A stretch of 64,000 nucleotides of DNA. Origin: Brugia malayi (Eukaryota > Nematoda > Chromadorea > Rhabditida > Onchocercidae). Below the pieces are notes generated by a model. The model ran no database searches. It saw only the letters and a program-made list of their open reading frames with translations, and was not told where the DNA came from. The position numbers and the translations under genes were made by a program. The DNA is taken from assembly GCF_000002995.4 (NCBI RefSeq), contig NW_025062475.1, positions 930,001-994,000 of the forward strand, written 5' to 3'. Below are positions 12,706 to 25,130 of the stretch, one piece after another (positions within the stretch are counted from its first letter, which is position 1; every line of letters starts with the position of its first letter).

Positions 12706-14348
12706 ATGGGTGACGATTTGTCACAGTTTTTTGCTAAGAAATCTGCTAAAGTGAAAGATAAGAAGAAAAAAGTAAAGCTGAGTGTCGATGAAGTCGGTCA
12801 GGTTCTAGAAAGAAAAGCGAGACGGCAGGTCAGTTACTGAGTTATCTGGTTTTGTTACATACATTGAGGTCTTTCTTTTTTGTTAAAGAATTTAAAGTTT
12901 TTACCATATTTTAAAAAGTGTAGGCAGGATAAGAATCATAAAGAATTTTCTTAGTGTTTTCCTGGGAACAATAATCAAATGGGAATAGTGAAATATATGT
13001 CTACACACAGTTATTGTTAGGAAGAACGCGATCGTGAAGATGAGGAAGAAGAACGACGTGCCCAAGATGATGCTTCTTTTTTCGATAAACGTCCAGAAGA
13101 TTCTGAATGGCTTGAATATAAAGATACAAATAAGTTCGTTCTTGTTATGTTATTTTATTCACATGTTGAATTTCTGACGTATGTAATGCATTTAGAAGTA
13201 GTACACAGGTTGAATTTAACTTGTCTTTTAGTATTTCTCATTTCGTTTATTGAACTTCCATTGTATCTTTTTATAGAGAAATTGCTCTTGAAGAACTCGG
13301 AATTCGAGACATGAATCTAACTGAGCAAACTGAAGAAGCCATGGAAGACGAAAAAGCAGCTACCAATGAAGCCCCGAAAACGTGGAGTACTGCAGAGGTT
13401 TGTTGATTTTCGAATAGTACTGTTACATAAGGGATTTTCATTTTATTGGTAATTTTACTATATATAAAACATGTTTCAGAATGATCGAAAAGAAGTGTGA
13501 CTGTATGATTTGAACATGTAGTTAAATAAGTGGAACTAACTCTGTTTTGATGATTACTGTGGCAATTCGAGGCTCATTAATGTCTTTATTCAGTACAAAG
13601 AGATATAATGAATACGTAGTAATATGGGAGTATATCGGATTACGAGAAAATTGCTGTTTTTCTTTTTTGCAGAAAAAGGAATCTGAGGAAATTCTATCAG
13701 TGCCTAAAAAACAGACAACAGCTGTTTGGAAACCGCGTTGTTTGATGCAAAATATTACCAGAGCGAGTGCAGTGCCAAATATTAACGATCAAGATTTATT
13801 CCCAACTTTTGAAGCTGCAGAAAAAATCGAAAAGCTAAAGAAGGATGATGAAAAGAGGAGGTTACTTTTCTGCTGTTACTATTTCTTTGCACGAGCCGGA
13901 AGGATCTTTTAGGCGATCTGTTTGCTTGATTTATTTCCACGGTAGTTAGAAATTTACTTTTTTGTTTGATTATAGACGAAATGATGGATTTACAACAGTT
14001 TCATTTGATAGAGATTCATCAGGCCCTTGGACAAATAAAGGAACTAGCAATGCTTGGCAACATGCTAGTGGTGGTGGTATGTCATCATCGAATGCTGATC
14101 GTACCGCGTTGCTTTCAACAGTTAGACAAGTGAGTAACTGTTTATTATCTTTAATTCTTTCTTGTGAAATATAAAAGAAATATGGTTTGAGTAAATGTTG
14201 CAAATATTGTCAAAATTTGTAGGTAACATCAAGTGGGACACCAAATCCAGTACCTCCGTCACATCCACTTCAAACGAATAACTCAAATACTTATATTACT
14301 CCAATACGACGACGCTTCCAGGGGAATTTTACCAAAAAAATGTCATGA
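12706..14348 (+). CDS. cdv3: CDV3-like protein
   Basis: Homologue of CDV3, a cytosolic, largely disordered protein of unclear function in animals. Six exons: 12706-12828, 13021-13133, 13277-13397, 13673-13860, 13976-14129, 14223-14348, giving about 274 residues. Family features in order: an N-terminal DLSQFFAKK followed by a lysine-rich stretch (KDKKKKVK); an acidic charged block; SEWLEYKDTNKEIALEELGI, matching the family's W-(K/E)-E-L-E segment; and a central SSGPW motif. An F-P-(T/S) segment (QDLFPTFEAAEKIEK) corresponds to the family's Q-F-P-S block. The family's usual order of these last two is different, so similarity there is loose. The ATG directly follows TTTACAG, an acceptor with no upstream exon, so a spliced leader would join at the start codon itself. 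Confidence 0.75.
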
Positions 14349-15728
14349 AAGTAAATGTTATTAGTAGTGGACAATTTTGTTGACTATGAATTTTTTCTGT
14401 AACTTTTTTCTGCGTTTAGCGAGACATTTGAACTTTAATTTCAAAGCTTGTAACGATTTCTTATTAGAAGCGGAACTGAGGACGTTTAGTGTTGTCTTTG
14501 ATGCCCAGAATTGTTTTATTCTTCACATTTGGCTTTTCTTGAACTATTTATAATGATTTCTTTGGACCCATATATATTTGTTGGTGTTTAGTCCGAGTAT
14601 TTCCCATCAGCAGTTGTGCTCTTTTCTTTGTTACGAGGTATTCGTGTTGTTTTCTCCTATGCTTTTATGTAAGCTTCTGTGTATTTTTTTCTTGTGTTTC
14701 ATGGAATTTTAACTGTAGCTTTGTCTATATCTAGTTTATATACTTTTTTTTAATAACAGCTTAGTTTTTGAAGAATTTCGAATTGCTGCTGATAGTTCTT
14801 ATTTCTTTTCTTTTTCTTTTTTTAAGATTTTCCTCCAAGTTTCTGGAAAAGCTATTAGTAATATATCAAAGGTTGCTTAATCGTTTAATATATAAGTAAG
14901 TGTTTGGAACTAGTTGTTGGTTGCTCGGTTACATGTTCAGCGCAATACATATATGGGCTCTGGAGAATATATCATTAGACGTCGACAGTATCGTTGTTAT
15001 GTAGTAGAAATATGAAATGTTCCAGGTTTTATATCATTTGATTGGGATTTTAAAAAATTGAAAGGATGCTTTGAATTTCTTTGTGGTAAACTCGTATATA
15101 TGGGCAACTTTCTTAACAGTTTATTCATTACAAATTTTAATTTTTCTTGCAGAAATGTTTTACTGTGTATTGGGTTTTTCTTTCGAGGAAATGAAAACAG
15201 GATTTTTTATACTGTCGCACATTTTGCTTATTTTGTTCTTTCGCCTTTTCGCAAATGATCATTTTACCTTAAGCAGAATCTACTTTTATGCTAAGCACGT
15301 GAAGTAGGAGGTCTTATTGTTATCTCCTGTTCTTTATCTAATTGTCGGATAGATTTTTCTTGAAAAATGATATTTCCATTGTGTTGCCTTCATTGCATTA
15401 CAGCGGATTTATAGAAGTCATAATGCTTTGTCATTCTGTTCCTTTTTGCATTCATTAAAGGTCATGAAAACAATGATATTGCAAATGTGGTGAAATGACT
15501 GAGAGATAAAATGAAGCTCAGGAATGTTTAGATTTAATTCTTTGGATACTGAGGAGGTTAAATTTCGTATGCAGAGACGGAAGCGAAGAGAAGTGTTTTG
15601 TTCTGTTACTGGATAAGGTCTTATTTGAGTGGTAACTTTTTCTGTGATAGTTGCACTTTATTTATGCAGAATGACGTGGCGATAGGATGGTATACGTGTA
15701 AATCTCTCGTTACTCGTTGCTCACGGGA
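14349..15728. other. Spacer between cdv3 and mrps-10
   Basis: This stretch holds the cdv3 3' untranslated region and sequence upstream of mrps-10. Moderately AT-rich and T-rich on the plus strand. I found no further exon or RNA gene. A TTTATGCAG acceptor at about 15,661-15,669, some 60 nt before the mrps-10 ATG, could be a trans-splice site. Confidence 0.5.
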
Positions 15729-16794
15729 ATGTTCGGACGCGTACATGTCGTTCGAGGTTTTCTCGATGTTTATCTTTCATCCGTTATACCTTCAGTTCGA
15801 CCGTATTCACGTATCGCTGCACCACTGACGTGAGTTTCGTTCATCTATGGTGACTTTCATCGGCTGCAGTTGATAAGCTCTAATTTGAGATTGAAGCTAT
15901 TGTGATCTCTTATGGTGGAATAAGTAGTGTTCGGATTTTCAAAGGAAGAGAGACGAGTGTTAGAAATAGTAAATATTCTCTTATGATATGTGGATATGTT
16001 TGAGTATGCGTATTACGTAACCAATTATAGAAAATGAATAATTGATTTCATTTTGAAGCATATTTCTAGATCACTTCTGTAGTCCTAAATTTTTTAGATA
16101 TTTAAAATTTAGGCCATCTTTTAAACAAGATTCGATCGTTGAATTAGATCGATTATTCCCGCGTATTGAGTTGGAGTATAGAGGTCATGACAAGGCAGTG
16201 TTGAAGTCGTATACCACATTTCTGAAGGTAAAGTTATTTTAAAATGAACTATTTCAACTGAATGCAACTATTTCTACTTAGTGAAAACCATATATATATA
16301 TATGTGATGAACGATAAGTTTGTTAGAACAAAATTGTGATTTTATGAAAATCTCTTTTTTAGGCCGTTTGCAAACACCTGGAACTTGAGATAGTTTCTGT
16401 AAAAGTATTTCCGTACGTATGGTGGATCCAAAATGCTCTCAGAGCTAAATTTGCAAAAAAGAAGAATCAAATTCATTATGAGACAAGAACGCATATTCGT
16501 CAACTTACAATTCGACATGTTACCGGTAGTACAGCGAGTACATTCCTGGAATACATTCAGCGAAATATACCGGAAGGAGTTGCAATGAAAGTCACTTATG
16601 ATGAAATTGCAGTGTTACCGGAAACCATTCGGAGTAAAATGAAGCTAATGCAATCGAATGATGAAAATGTTTCGATAGCAACTCCAACTATGACTGAGGA
16701 AGAGAAAATTGCTGAAGCGTTGGTTAACGAGAACAACAAGCTTTCAGCTAGTAAAGTAACTTCTAAAAAGAGCTTTTCATCAAATAGTATTTAA
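15729..16794 (+). CDS. mrps-10: Mitochondrial small-subunit ribosomal protein uS10m
   Basis: Component of the head of the mitochondrial small ribosomal subunit. Three exons, 15729-15829, 16113-16227 and 16363-16794, give 215 residues with continuous frame. Residues 1-34 (MFGRVHVVRGFLDV...) are rich in Arg, Ser and hydrophobics and lack acidic residues apart from one Asp: a good mitochondrial targeting peptide. The uS10 fold follows: EYRGHDKAVLKSY (family GHDKAVLDSY), HYETRTHIRQLTIRHVTGST (family YEMRT...HLTGSTA), and LEYIQRNIPEGVAMKV, nearly identical to other animals. The tail after about residue 170 is low-complexity and Ser/Lys-rich. It follows cdv3 by 1.4 kb on the same strand, too far for a tight operon. 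Confidence 0.9.
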
Positions 16795-17737
16795 ATTCTT
16801 CCTTAAAATGCAGGATGAAGTGAGTGCTGTTGATCGAGAGAAAAAACTTTCGGATAAAATGTTTTTGTTTTATCGAGTGGACATTCAGGTTATTTCAGTC
16901 AACCTTCGGCACAGTTAAGGAATTCTTTTAATATGTTTGCTTCTGCAACAATTTTTTAATTAGAAAAGAAACTAGTTGTAGAAAACTTCATCTTCATACC
17001 AGACTTCACACTGTTGATTGAAAAAACCGATATTTTAATTGTATTGTTTCACCTTTGAAATTATTTTCGATTCCTTAGCTACGGCTTTGCACATCGTCAC
17101 ACTTACTGGTAATCTTTTCATATTTTTCAATATTGTGTTTAATTTGTCTATATAATTCTCTTCGAAATTTTGATGTAGGAAATATTTACGATGTTTACAA
17201 TAAGTTCGTTTCATGCTCTTTCAACTGTTCGTTGTTTTATTTGAAGTATAAATTACAGACACATATAGAATTGTGAATTTTTCACAATGAACTACATGTA
17301 GTTCATAAATCGTCCAAACATTGGCAGTTTTCTCTGAAAAAGGATTTTATTAATATTAAATGTGTAAACTTTTTGCTCGAATATATTTACGTCAGTATTA
17401 TGCGCTATTCACATCAAATGGTTAATGAGCGCTGTTTCAGACTTATTAGTAACTTAAAGTGAAATTTCAGACTGATCTGAAATAGATTCTTAACTTTTGA
17501 ATATTAAGCGTAAGATCTAGGAAATGATAGACTGGTTAATTATATGCTTATAAATGCAACTTAGAGCTAGTCACACTTGAGTGTGAGTTTTTTTTTCCCA
17601 TTATTTCTAATAAATTTGCATGAAATTGTATTTTTTCGTAGGCAAATGCAAATTATGCACATTTTTGGTCCTTAAGATTAATTTGAAATCTGTATATTGC
17701 CCTTTTTGGAATATGTCGCAGAGTAGCTCATCAGAAA
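16795..17737. other. Spacer between convergent mrps-10 and the GGACT-like gene
   Basis: Presumably the two 3' untranslated regions; no coding signal seen. AT-rich without long repeats. Confidence 0.5.
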
Positions 17738-17743
17738 TTTATT
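17738..17743 (-). terminator. Poly(A) signal AATAAA of the GGACT-like gene
   Basis: AATAAA on the minus strand about 30 nt after the stop codon at 17,773. Confidence 0.5.
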
Positions 17744-17772
17744 AATTCGGACTTTTCGTTTCTCAAAATTTA

Positions 17773-18952
17773 TCACCGCGAAATTCGGATTTTTCTCAGA
17801 AAAAAAAAAAAAATCCTAGCCTGAAGTTTCATAAATTCTAACCCTTGAATATATGGCCGATTGTGAGGACCATTAGAATTGTATGTTTCCAAGTAATTAC
17901 TAGAACTTTGAAGTAAATTTGGTGTCCATTTGGGTAACATATATATCCATGCTGTTACGGTGGTACCATTATGATCCATTTCAACCTGATATTTATTCCA
18001 TTGGAATTGTCACATATGAAGAGAAATTAATATGATATATTAAATTGGATGACGAATGAAACCTGTTGTGGTTGTCTTCGGTAGAAAGTTGGATGTCCTT
18101 CGAATTCATCAAGTACCTCTAGTTTTTGCTCATCAACTTCATATAATTGGAACTGTCACATATGAAGAGAAATTAATATGATATATTAAATTGGATGACG
18201 AATGAAACCTGTTGTGGTTGTCTTCGGTAGAAAGTTGGATGTCCTTCGAATTCATCAAGTACCTCTAGTTTTTGCTCATCAGCTTCATATAATTGGAACT
18301 GTCACATATGAAGAGAAATTAATATGATATATTAAATTGGATGACGAATGAAACCTGTTGTGGTTGTCTTCGGTAGAAAGTTGGATGTCCTTCGAATTCA
18401 TCAAGTACCTCTAGTTTTTGCTCATCAACTTCATATAATTCGCCACTTATACGCTACAAGACATTTTTTTTTTTCTTTTTTTGTGATTTGTATTAGATAA
18501 TCCTTAGAAATTAAATTAAATGGAAGCAGGAATGGAATGTCAGAAGTAAAAACTAGGAAATATTGACTGATATGAAAGGTAAAAATTATTCATTTCTATT
18601 ATATAGTTTTAGCTATATCAATACAAAGCTTTCTGTATTGTTTAATTGTAAGATTTTAATTCTCTAGCAAAATTTCACTTCCCAGACCTGCTTCGATTTA
18701 ATTTAATTTAATTTGAATTTCCTCTATTCAGAGAATAATAACTGAATGCATGAAACTTACATTTCCAATTCCAGGTTTGTCCAAACAAAAAGGTATATTG
18801 TATTCAGAAGCAATAATCAGAGGATATGCATTCACTGTTTTACCGGTTCCTATGAATCTTTGCATTCCGGTTACCAAATCTGCCATAATTGATGCATTTG
18901 GTTCACCACGTTTCAGTGTTCCATAAACAAATACCAAAACTCTTCGAGCCAT
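17773..18952 (-). CDS. Gamma-glutamylaminecyclotransferase-like (GGACT/AIG2) with triplicated exon
   Basis: GGACT-family enzymes release 5-oxoproline from gamma-glutamyl amines such as transglutaminase cross-link products. Exon 1 (18952-18761) begins MARRVLVFVYGTLKRGEPN, carrying the family's substrate-binding YGTLKRG loop. Exon 2 (18453-18355) encodes GELYEVDE and VLDEFEGHPTFYRR; the Glu in DEFEGHP aligns with the family's catalytic Glu. The last exon (17985-17773) carries ETYNSNGPHNRPY, matching the SYDSEGPH block. Without extra exons the protein has 167 residues, close to the human enzyme (153). Between exon 2 and the last exon lie two further 90-nt in-frame copies (18298-18209, 18152-18063), each with acceptor and donor; including both gives 227 residues and three copies of the Glu-bearing segment. 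Which form is made cannot be told from DNA. The last ~16 residues are Phe/Arg-rich and end beside an A/T tract, so the true C-terminus is uncertain. Confidence 0.85.
18001..18438. repeat. Three tandem copies of a 146-bp exon-intron unit
   Basis: Units at 18001-18146, 18147-18292 and 18293-18438 are identical in length and nearly identical in sequence. Differences seen: A/G at the Val/Ala codon (GTT in the outer copies, GCT in the middle one), and T/C at the intron end (minus strand ACAATT in the first unit, ACAGTT in the other two). Each unit holds 90 nt of coding exon and a 56-nt intron of the GGACT-like gene. Confidence 0.97.
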
Positions 18953-21205
18953 CAATGCTTTTGTATTATCTTTTCATCCTAAATTTACAAGTAATGAAAT
19001 AGTCTCGAGGTATTCTTTTTCAATAGTTAAACAAAAAATTAAACTTTAATTGTATGAATTATCATTCTGATAACTTGTGAAATGAATATGAGAAAAAAAA
19101 AGAAACGATTGACGTAATATATGATTTTATATTTCTCTTCTCTCTTTTTTCTCGGACGAGAAATTAATTTAGAAATTGATCCCGAATCTCGAAATCAATC
19201 AATCTGAAATGATATCTTTTAGGTGCTTATTGAGGTGAAGAAAATTATATTTAAATTAAAACTAGGTAAATTCTAAATGCTGAGTGTCGGGTCTCTATCG
19301 ATCATACATTTAGCAATCATTATGGATGGGTAAACAGTAGATGGGCAAATAATCAAGAAAGGGTAAAAATTGATGATGATTAAGTTAGTGAAGCTGTATA
19401 TGATGTTACTGCTAAGTATTGTATAGACTCTAGCTAATTTAACTACTCTATTTAACTTTCTAAATATTTTCTATGGAAAAATTTAATTAATTGGACCTAA
19501 AGAAAAAGAAAGAAAGAAACTATCTATTTTACTTTATTCTAACTGACATTAAATTGAATTTTATTAGTATAAATTTAAGTGTAATTACCTGAAAAAAAAA
19601 GTATTTAAACAGACTGAAAAAAAAAAAAAGAAAAGAAACCAGAAGAAATGATACAAAAGGACGATGATTTTGATATTTTCTTTAAGAAAAAATGCAAGAA
19701 ATATGATTTTTACAACAAAAAAAAAAGTACAAATCATTACATTGTTTGAGTAATTCACTAAAATATTAAGTTTATCAATTCAACTGATAATAAATAGTGA
19801 TAACGAATGAATGAATGAATGAATGAATGAATGAATGAATGATACATTTTCTTATATATATAATTGATTTCGTAAACAATAATAATAAAATAAAAGAGAG
19901 ATTCAGGAAAGTAAAGAAAAAGAAGAAAAGGTAAAAATGATAACTTTTAAAAGGAATTAAGGTGTGGTAGCAGAGAGAGGGAGAGAGAAAGGGAAGGGAG
20001 GAGGAGAGAGGGAGGGAGAGAAAGGGAAGAGGAATGGAAATAAATCACATTGTGTGAGACAAACGATGAGAGAGGAAATGTTTTTTTTTTTTTTTCTCTT
20101 TTCTTTTCAGTGGTTGTCAATTTGAGGTCAAAGGTTGGTCAATTGTCCATCGTGCATGGTGTCATATTATTGAAATAGGGTTAGTTTGACCTTTTATCAT
20201 CTATTCTTCCGGTATTTCTCGTTTCTTTTAAATTTTTGTTTTCTTATCATTTTCTTTTCATGTATTGATTTTTTTTTTTTTTTTTCACGTAGAAAGAAAA
20301 AAAAATTGCTTTAGAAAACTGTAAGTTTGAAATTCCATTCAATTCACTGAACGACTATAAAAATACTATGATTTTAATTATAATTATCAAAAATTTTAAT
20401 TGTGAACAGAATTTGAAAATTTTGATAATCAAAAAATAAATTATAGATATAATTATAAAGTGGAAAATGATTAGATTTAGTCTCTTTTATCCTTTTTTCT
20501 TTTTTTTTTTTTTTTTTTTTTTTTGAATTTTAATGGAAATGTTTTAATGACTGTTTAAAATAAGCAACTAAGTGAAATTTTCATCCATTAACTTTATTAA
20601 TTCATCAAATATTAGAAAGTATTGAGATATTTCAGATTGTTTTAGCTCTGCAAACTATGCTATCGTATTGGAATTATACGATATGAATGAACAGTTTATT
20701 GTTTATCCATTTATTTATTTCTTTCTCTCTTTTGTTTATTATTTAATTTAATATTAACTAAACTTTTTACATCTTTTATTGTAGAACTTTGTTTAATTTA
20801 TATAAAAGAATAAAAGAAATAATATATATGCGAAGATTTCGTTTCATGGTTTATGTGAAATAATCATGCATATTTTATGAATATGTAAACTCAAGAAATA
20901 CATATATATCTTTGTTCCTTTAATTCGTGTTGTTTTTTAATACATGAACATAATTTATATGTTTGTTAGGAATACTTCAACTAATTATGATATAAATTCC
21001 TTACCTATTTTAGTATATAAAATATATTAATTTATTAATTTCATTCCTTTGTTGTGAATATTTCACTTAACCACTTTTTATTATCGAATATGTACATGAA
21101 GGTTTAACGATAAAGCTAAAGTATCAATAATTAGGAAATTAGTAATTATTAATAATTAAATCACACAATTATTTGACGTAGTGGTAAAATATTCTATTTA
21201 CAGAT
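18953..21205. other. Intergenic region upstream of two divergent genes
   Basis: No gene is visible between the GGACT-like start (-) and the unknown gene's start (+). It contains a TGAA tetranucleotide run (19805-19842), a purine G/A tract (19971-20040) and several T runs. A DR1-like nuclear-receptor motif lies at 20125-20137. Confidence 0.6.
19805..20040. repeat. TGAA tetranucleotide run and G/A purine tract
   Basis: About nine GAAT/TGAA units occupy 19805-19842. A 70-bp nearly pure purine tract (GAGAGAGG, GGAGG motifs) occupies 19971-20040. Confidence 0.85.
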
Positions 21206-23913
21206 ATGAGTAATGATCCAGGTGAATGTTCGCCATCTCAGATGAAACATTCATCATCTCAGGTGAGACGTCCATTACCTGAGATGAAGTCCGAAATTAT
21301 TGCGCAACAAATCTTCAAAAAACTACTAACTAAACGTTCCTTTCAAAAGTATCTTATTGATAGTACGGTGAAAGAAATACTAAATGATGTTAGATCAACT
21401 GATACTACTACTTACGGACAACAATTAATCATTCAAAACTTGGGATTTGAATCACCAACAAGTTGTCGACGTGTGATTATCTATGAAAATGTCGATTTAT
21501 TGATATGCCACTTGAAGCTTATCGTGGAATCGTTCATCAAAAGCTGTAAGTAATTACTATTAAGATATCATTGATAATAGTAATTATTGGCAGGTATGAT
21601 TGAAGCATGAAAAGTTAATATATAATGAAACATCGTTTGCGATTGTTTGTTCGTTGGTATAAAATTACAAGATTAAGAAATTATAGGATTAAGAAATTAT
21701 AGGAATGAAAAAGTACTATGATTCATAACTACTGTGTTTTATCATGGCCATTTGTTGTTCATAAAAATAGTTTTGAACAAATAAATTATTAAAAATTAAG
21801 CAAGGAAATAAACGCGTGAAACATATAACTATAAAAAAGACAGCGCATATAATTATGAATCATGTTTTAGCAAATCTTGCATTCTGTGATATTGGTGCTA
21901 ATATAAATCGTGATGCTGCTGCATTATTTTCTGTTCGATTACAACTGGAAAAATTTTTAAATTCTGATCACTTCCAGCTGCTACGTTTCGAACAATTTAT
22001 TAGACGTCTTTATACATTGTTGCGTTGTTTTGCTGCCAGAATTTCAACGTTAGTTATTATTATGGGATTTTATTTTTTTTATTTGGCATTACGTTAGTTT
22101 GTATTTTCATTTTTTTTTTTTATTTACTGTTGCAGTATTTTCATCTTTAAACTTTTAATAAAAACTAGGATACTAACCATTAATTATCATTTTTACATTA
22201 GAATTATCAATAATGACCGATAATGCTACATAGAACGAAGCGGTTTCAATGAATTGCAAAATATAGATATAGAATGAAAAAATTCTAGTTTTTCTCAGCA
22301 CAAAGTACGATTGATAGTGACATTGGCAATAAATGATAATAATGATGATAGTGGAATAAGCGTCAAAAAAAAAAACTCCCATAATAATTGATTAAACCAA
22401 ATCAGTTAATTGGAATTTTTCGTGAAATTCGAGTTTTGGAAATGTTTATTTTTAGTCCATTTCAAATAGCCAATTGTGCATTCTTTGCTAGCTGCCTGTG
22501 CGATATGTTGTATCGTCTTGAAGAATTTTGCTCTATACATGAAAAGAATTTCACGTCAAAATTTGAACAGCTTCGAAAAGCCATCGATGTCTTTCATAAC
22601 GTGATCGTGCGACGTTTAAATGAGGTTTTTGTTTGCTTTGATACATTTAGTAGTATTATTTAATAATGTAGTTTATTTTTGAATAACCACCAGAGAGAAT
22701 ATATATTATTATTATTGATCATTTAAATTAACATTAATTGCCTCATTAAATTTCCGGAATCTTAAAGATTACGACAGGAAACACTTACAGAAGAAGAAAT
22801 CAAAAAGAAATAAATATAATATTTTAAGTCTATAGCAAATTTTGCCTATTTTCATTATATAGTTTTGATACTTTATACGTTAGTCACTGTTTGCAGATGA
22901 TCACAGGAAGAATCAAAGAGGAATATAAAACAATTAAAGTAGTGAAGCGAAAATCTAGTGAAATTAGTCCTTTACGACGCACTCCACGTAGACCTAAATC
23001 TGCGGCAACCTTTCGTGAAGTTCAGCAAACATTACATCGTAGCCCGGGATATTTACTACCTCATGATCTTCAGGTAAGTTATTAAAATGAAACTTGCACA
23101 ATATAAAAAAGATTATCTGAAAAGTCATACCTTAATTTTTCTATCAAAATATTTCTGTCCTTTGCATTAAAAGAGTTTCCGTTTATATTTATTACTTATG
23201 GAATATCTATATTATATAATTTTATCAACGTTTGTACTATGACACAATTGATTAGATTCAATATTTTTCCAGGAAAAACGTCGATTAATGCAATCACGTC
23301 GAACCACAGCGTCATTTTCACCTTCAAAACAGAGATTCCCAAAAATCAGAGATACATCAGAAAAAATTCAACAAGAAACAGTTTATCGGTGCATTATTTT
23401 TTTAATTTCTCTTCCTGTCTTATGCTACAAATCATATTTCAGGATAGAAGTTTGGTAGTGGAACCACTTTACTCAATCAAATCAATGAAAATAGATTAAG
23501 TTGAAATAAAATAGTGTATTGTAAGGAGTAATATATATGTATTATAAGAATGAGCTTAAATTTAACATGAAAGTTAGAAAGAAAAAAAAAAAAAAAAAAC
23601 GAATGGCATTGAGTCTTCTTCTGTTAATACTAGGTAACATTAATTTGCTTTATCTTTTAGATATTACGAACGTAATTTTTTGCGAGCTTAAATTTTACAT
23701 GAAATCCAGAAAATATTACTGGGGAAAGTTTTCCCTACTTCTTATTGTTCTTAATACAACCTTATTACATCTTTATTATTTCAACTTCGGTACTTTGAGT
23801 TCAGTTTTTATTAATTCATTTTCTTTTCTAGGTTAGCTCATGAAATAACCAAAGAGATGGTAAATGGTTTGGCAGCACGTGTGGATGATGTAGCAGTAAT
23901 ATCCAAATGTTAA
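21206..23913 (+). CDS. Unrecognised protein, six exons, about 362 residues
   Basis: I do not recognise this family. Six exons join with matching phases: 21206-21545, 21844-22048, 22456-22624, 22897-23073, 23273-23388, 23832-23913. The start ATG lies 2 nt after TTTACAG, a trans-splice-like acceptor. Residues 1-35 are Ser/Pro-rich. Residues about 30-240 look like an alpha-helical globular region with regularly spaced Leu/Phe (KKLLTKRSFQKYLIDS, LANLAFCDIGANINRD, FEQFIRRLYTLLRCF). Residues about 245-310 are strongly basic and disordered (KVVKRKSS, LRRTPRRPKSAATF), then a short helical tail ends in Cys. There is no signal peptide or membrane segment, suggesting an intracellular protein that might bind nucleic acid or microtubules through the basic tail; that role is speculation. 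The exon 5 donor (TATCG/GTGC) was chosen because an alternative 8 nt earlier leads to a stop. Confidence 0.6.
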
Positions 23914-24725
23914 ATGCTCATTGTATTTTTTACTAAATCACTTCTTTTGGAAATTGAATGAGAATGATACTCCTGTCTTGATATTTTGCATAAAATGCTT
24001 CTTCATTTATTTGTATTTCACTGAAACTAATAGCAATTAGAGCAGAGAAAAAATTATATTAGAAAATTTTCTGAAATTTTTGTTAAATTATTAACATTAT
24101 AAATGTCACTAATTGAATGTTATAGCGAATTTCCATAATTTTCATCTTTTTTTTTTATAACAATGGTAGAATATTTTGTATACATGTATATATTTTATAT
24201 GATAAAATTTTTCATAGAATAATATTGTATTTATTACATCAAAAGAAGCAATCATTTGGAACAAAAATTGTTTCAGTTTTGAATCATAATATATACATAT
24301 TGTTAAAACTGGTAAACAAAATGCGAGAAATTTTTATAGGAATAGTAGAAATAGTTCATTTTCTAGTGTAATTTTTTCTTTTCTTTTATGAAAAAAAAAA
24401 AAAAAAATTACCTTTTTTTCCTCTCATCGCGAAATAATACTTTTGTTTTATATTTATAAATTTTTTTTTTTTTCACCAAAAATCGATAATGTCTTAAATA
24501 TTTTGGGGCGAATGAAACATCACCGAATATTATTGTGACATATTTAATGATAATAATGATAATGATAATAATAGTGATTATATTTAAGCATCAAATAAAA
24601 TTAAAAATTTTGAATAAAAAAAAGAAATAAAAAGTGCGAAGGATTATTCAGAGTAATCATGGAAATTATTTTTGTTTACATTTCTTTAATAATAGCATTT
24701 TCAATACGGAATATTAGATTACAAA

Positions 24726-24768
24726 CTCTCTCCCTCTCTCTCTCTCTCTCTCCCTCTCTCTCTCTCAT
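24726..24768. repeat. CT dinucleotide tract
   Basis: Nearly pure CT repeat of about 43 bp with occasional CCC interruptions. Confidence 0.9.
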
Positions 24769-24939
24769 TTATCTACCAGTATTTATTAGAAGTTCATAGG
24801 TCAAAAAAAGAAGAAAGAAAGTATAATACTTTAGATAAGAATAATTTTCTGTAGAATAAATCAGTAAGAATCCATTTAGTATTGGAAGAAATAATAAATG
24901 CATTAGATATTTACTGAATAAACAAAAATTGAAAATGTG

Positions 24940-25130
24940 CTGGTCTGCTCTGGTATGTCTCGGGAAAGTGAACCCACTGAGTATGTCTGGTGATCTCATC
25001 AAAATAATCTTATCTTATCCTCTCTTATCGTACAGCATAACTGTACGGCATCTATAAGTTACTCTCGAATTCGCTTCAACCCGAGATGACCGCATTTGAC
25101 CGCGATTTTTTCATTTTTCTTTTCTAATTT
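24940..25130. other. GC-richer island with nested inverted repeats
   Basis: TCTCGGG (24958-24964) pairs with CCCGAGA (25080-25086), enclosing a perfect 7-bp hairpin CGTACAG-CATAA-CTGTACG (25029-25047). Three CTTATC GATA-type motifs lie at about 25008-25028. No open frame. It could be a structured RNA, an old mobile-element end, or a regulatory island. Confidence 0.3.

Noticed and set aside
13962..14203. Antisense frame over cdv3 exon 5
   Set aside because: Shadow of the plus-strand exon whose frame and splice sites are coherent with the family.
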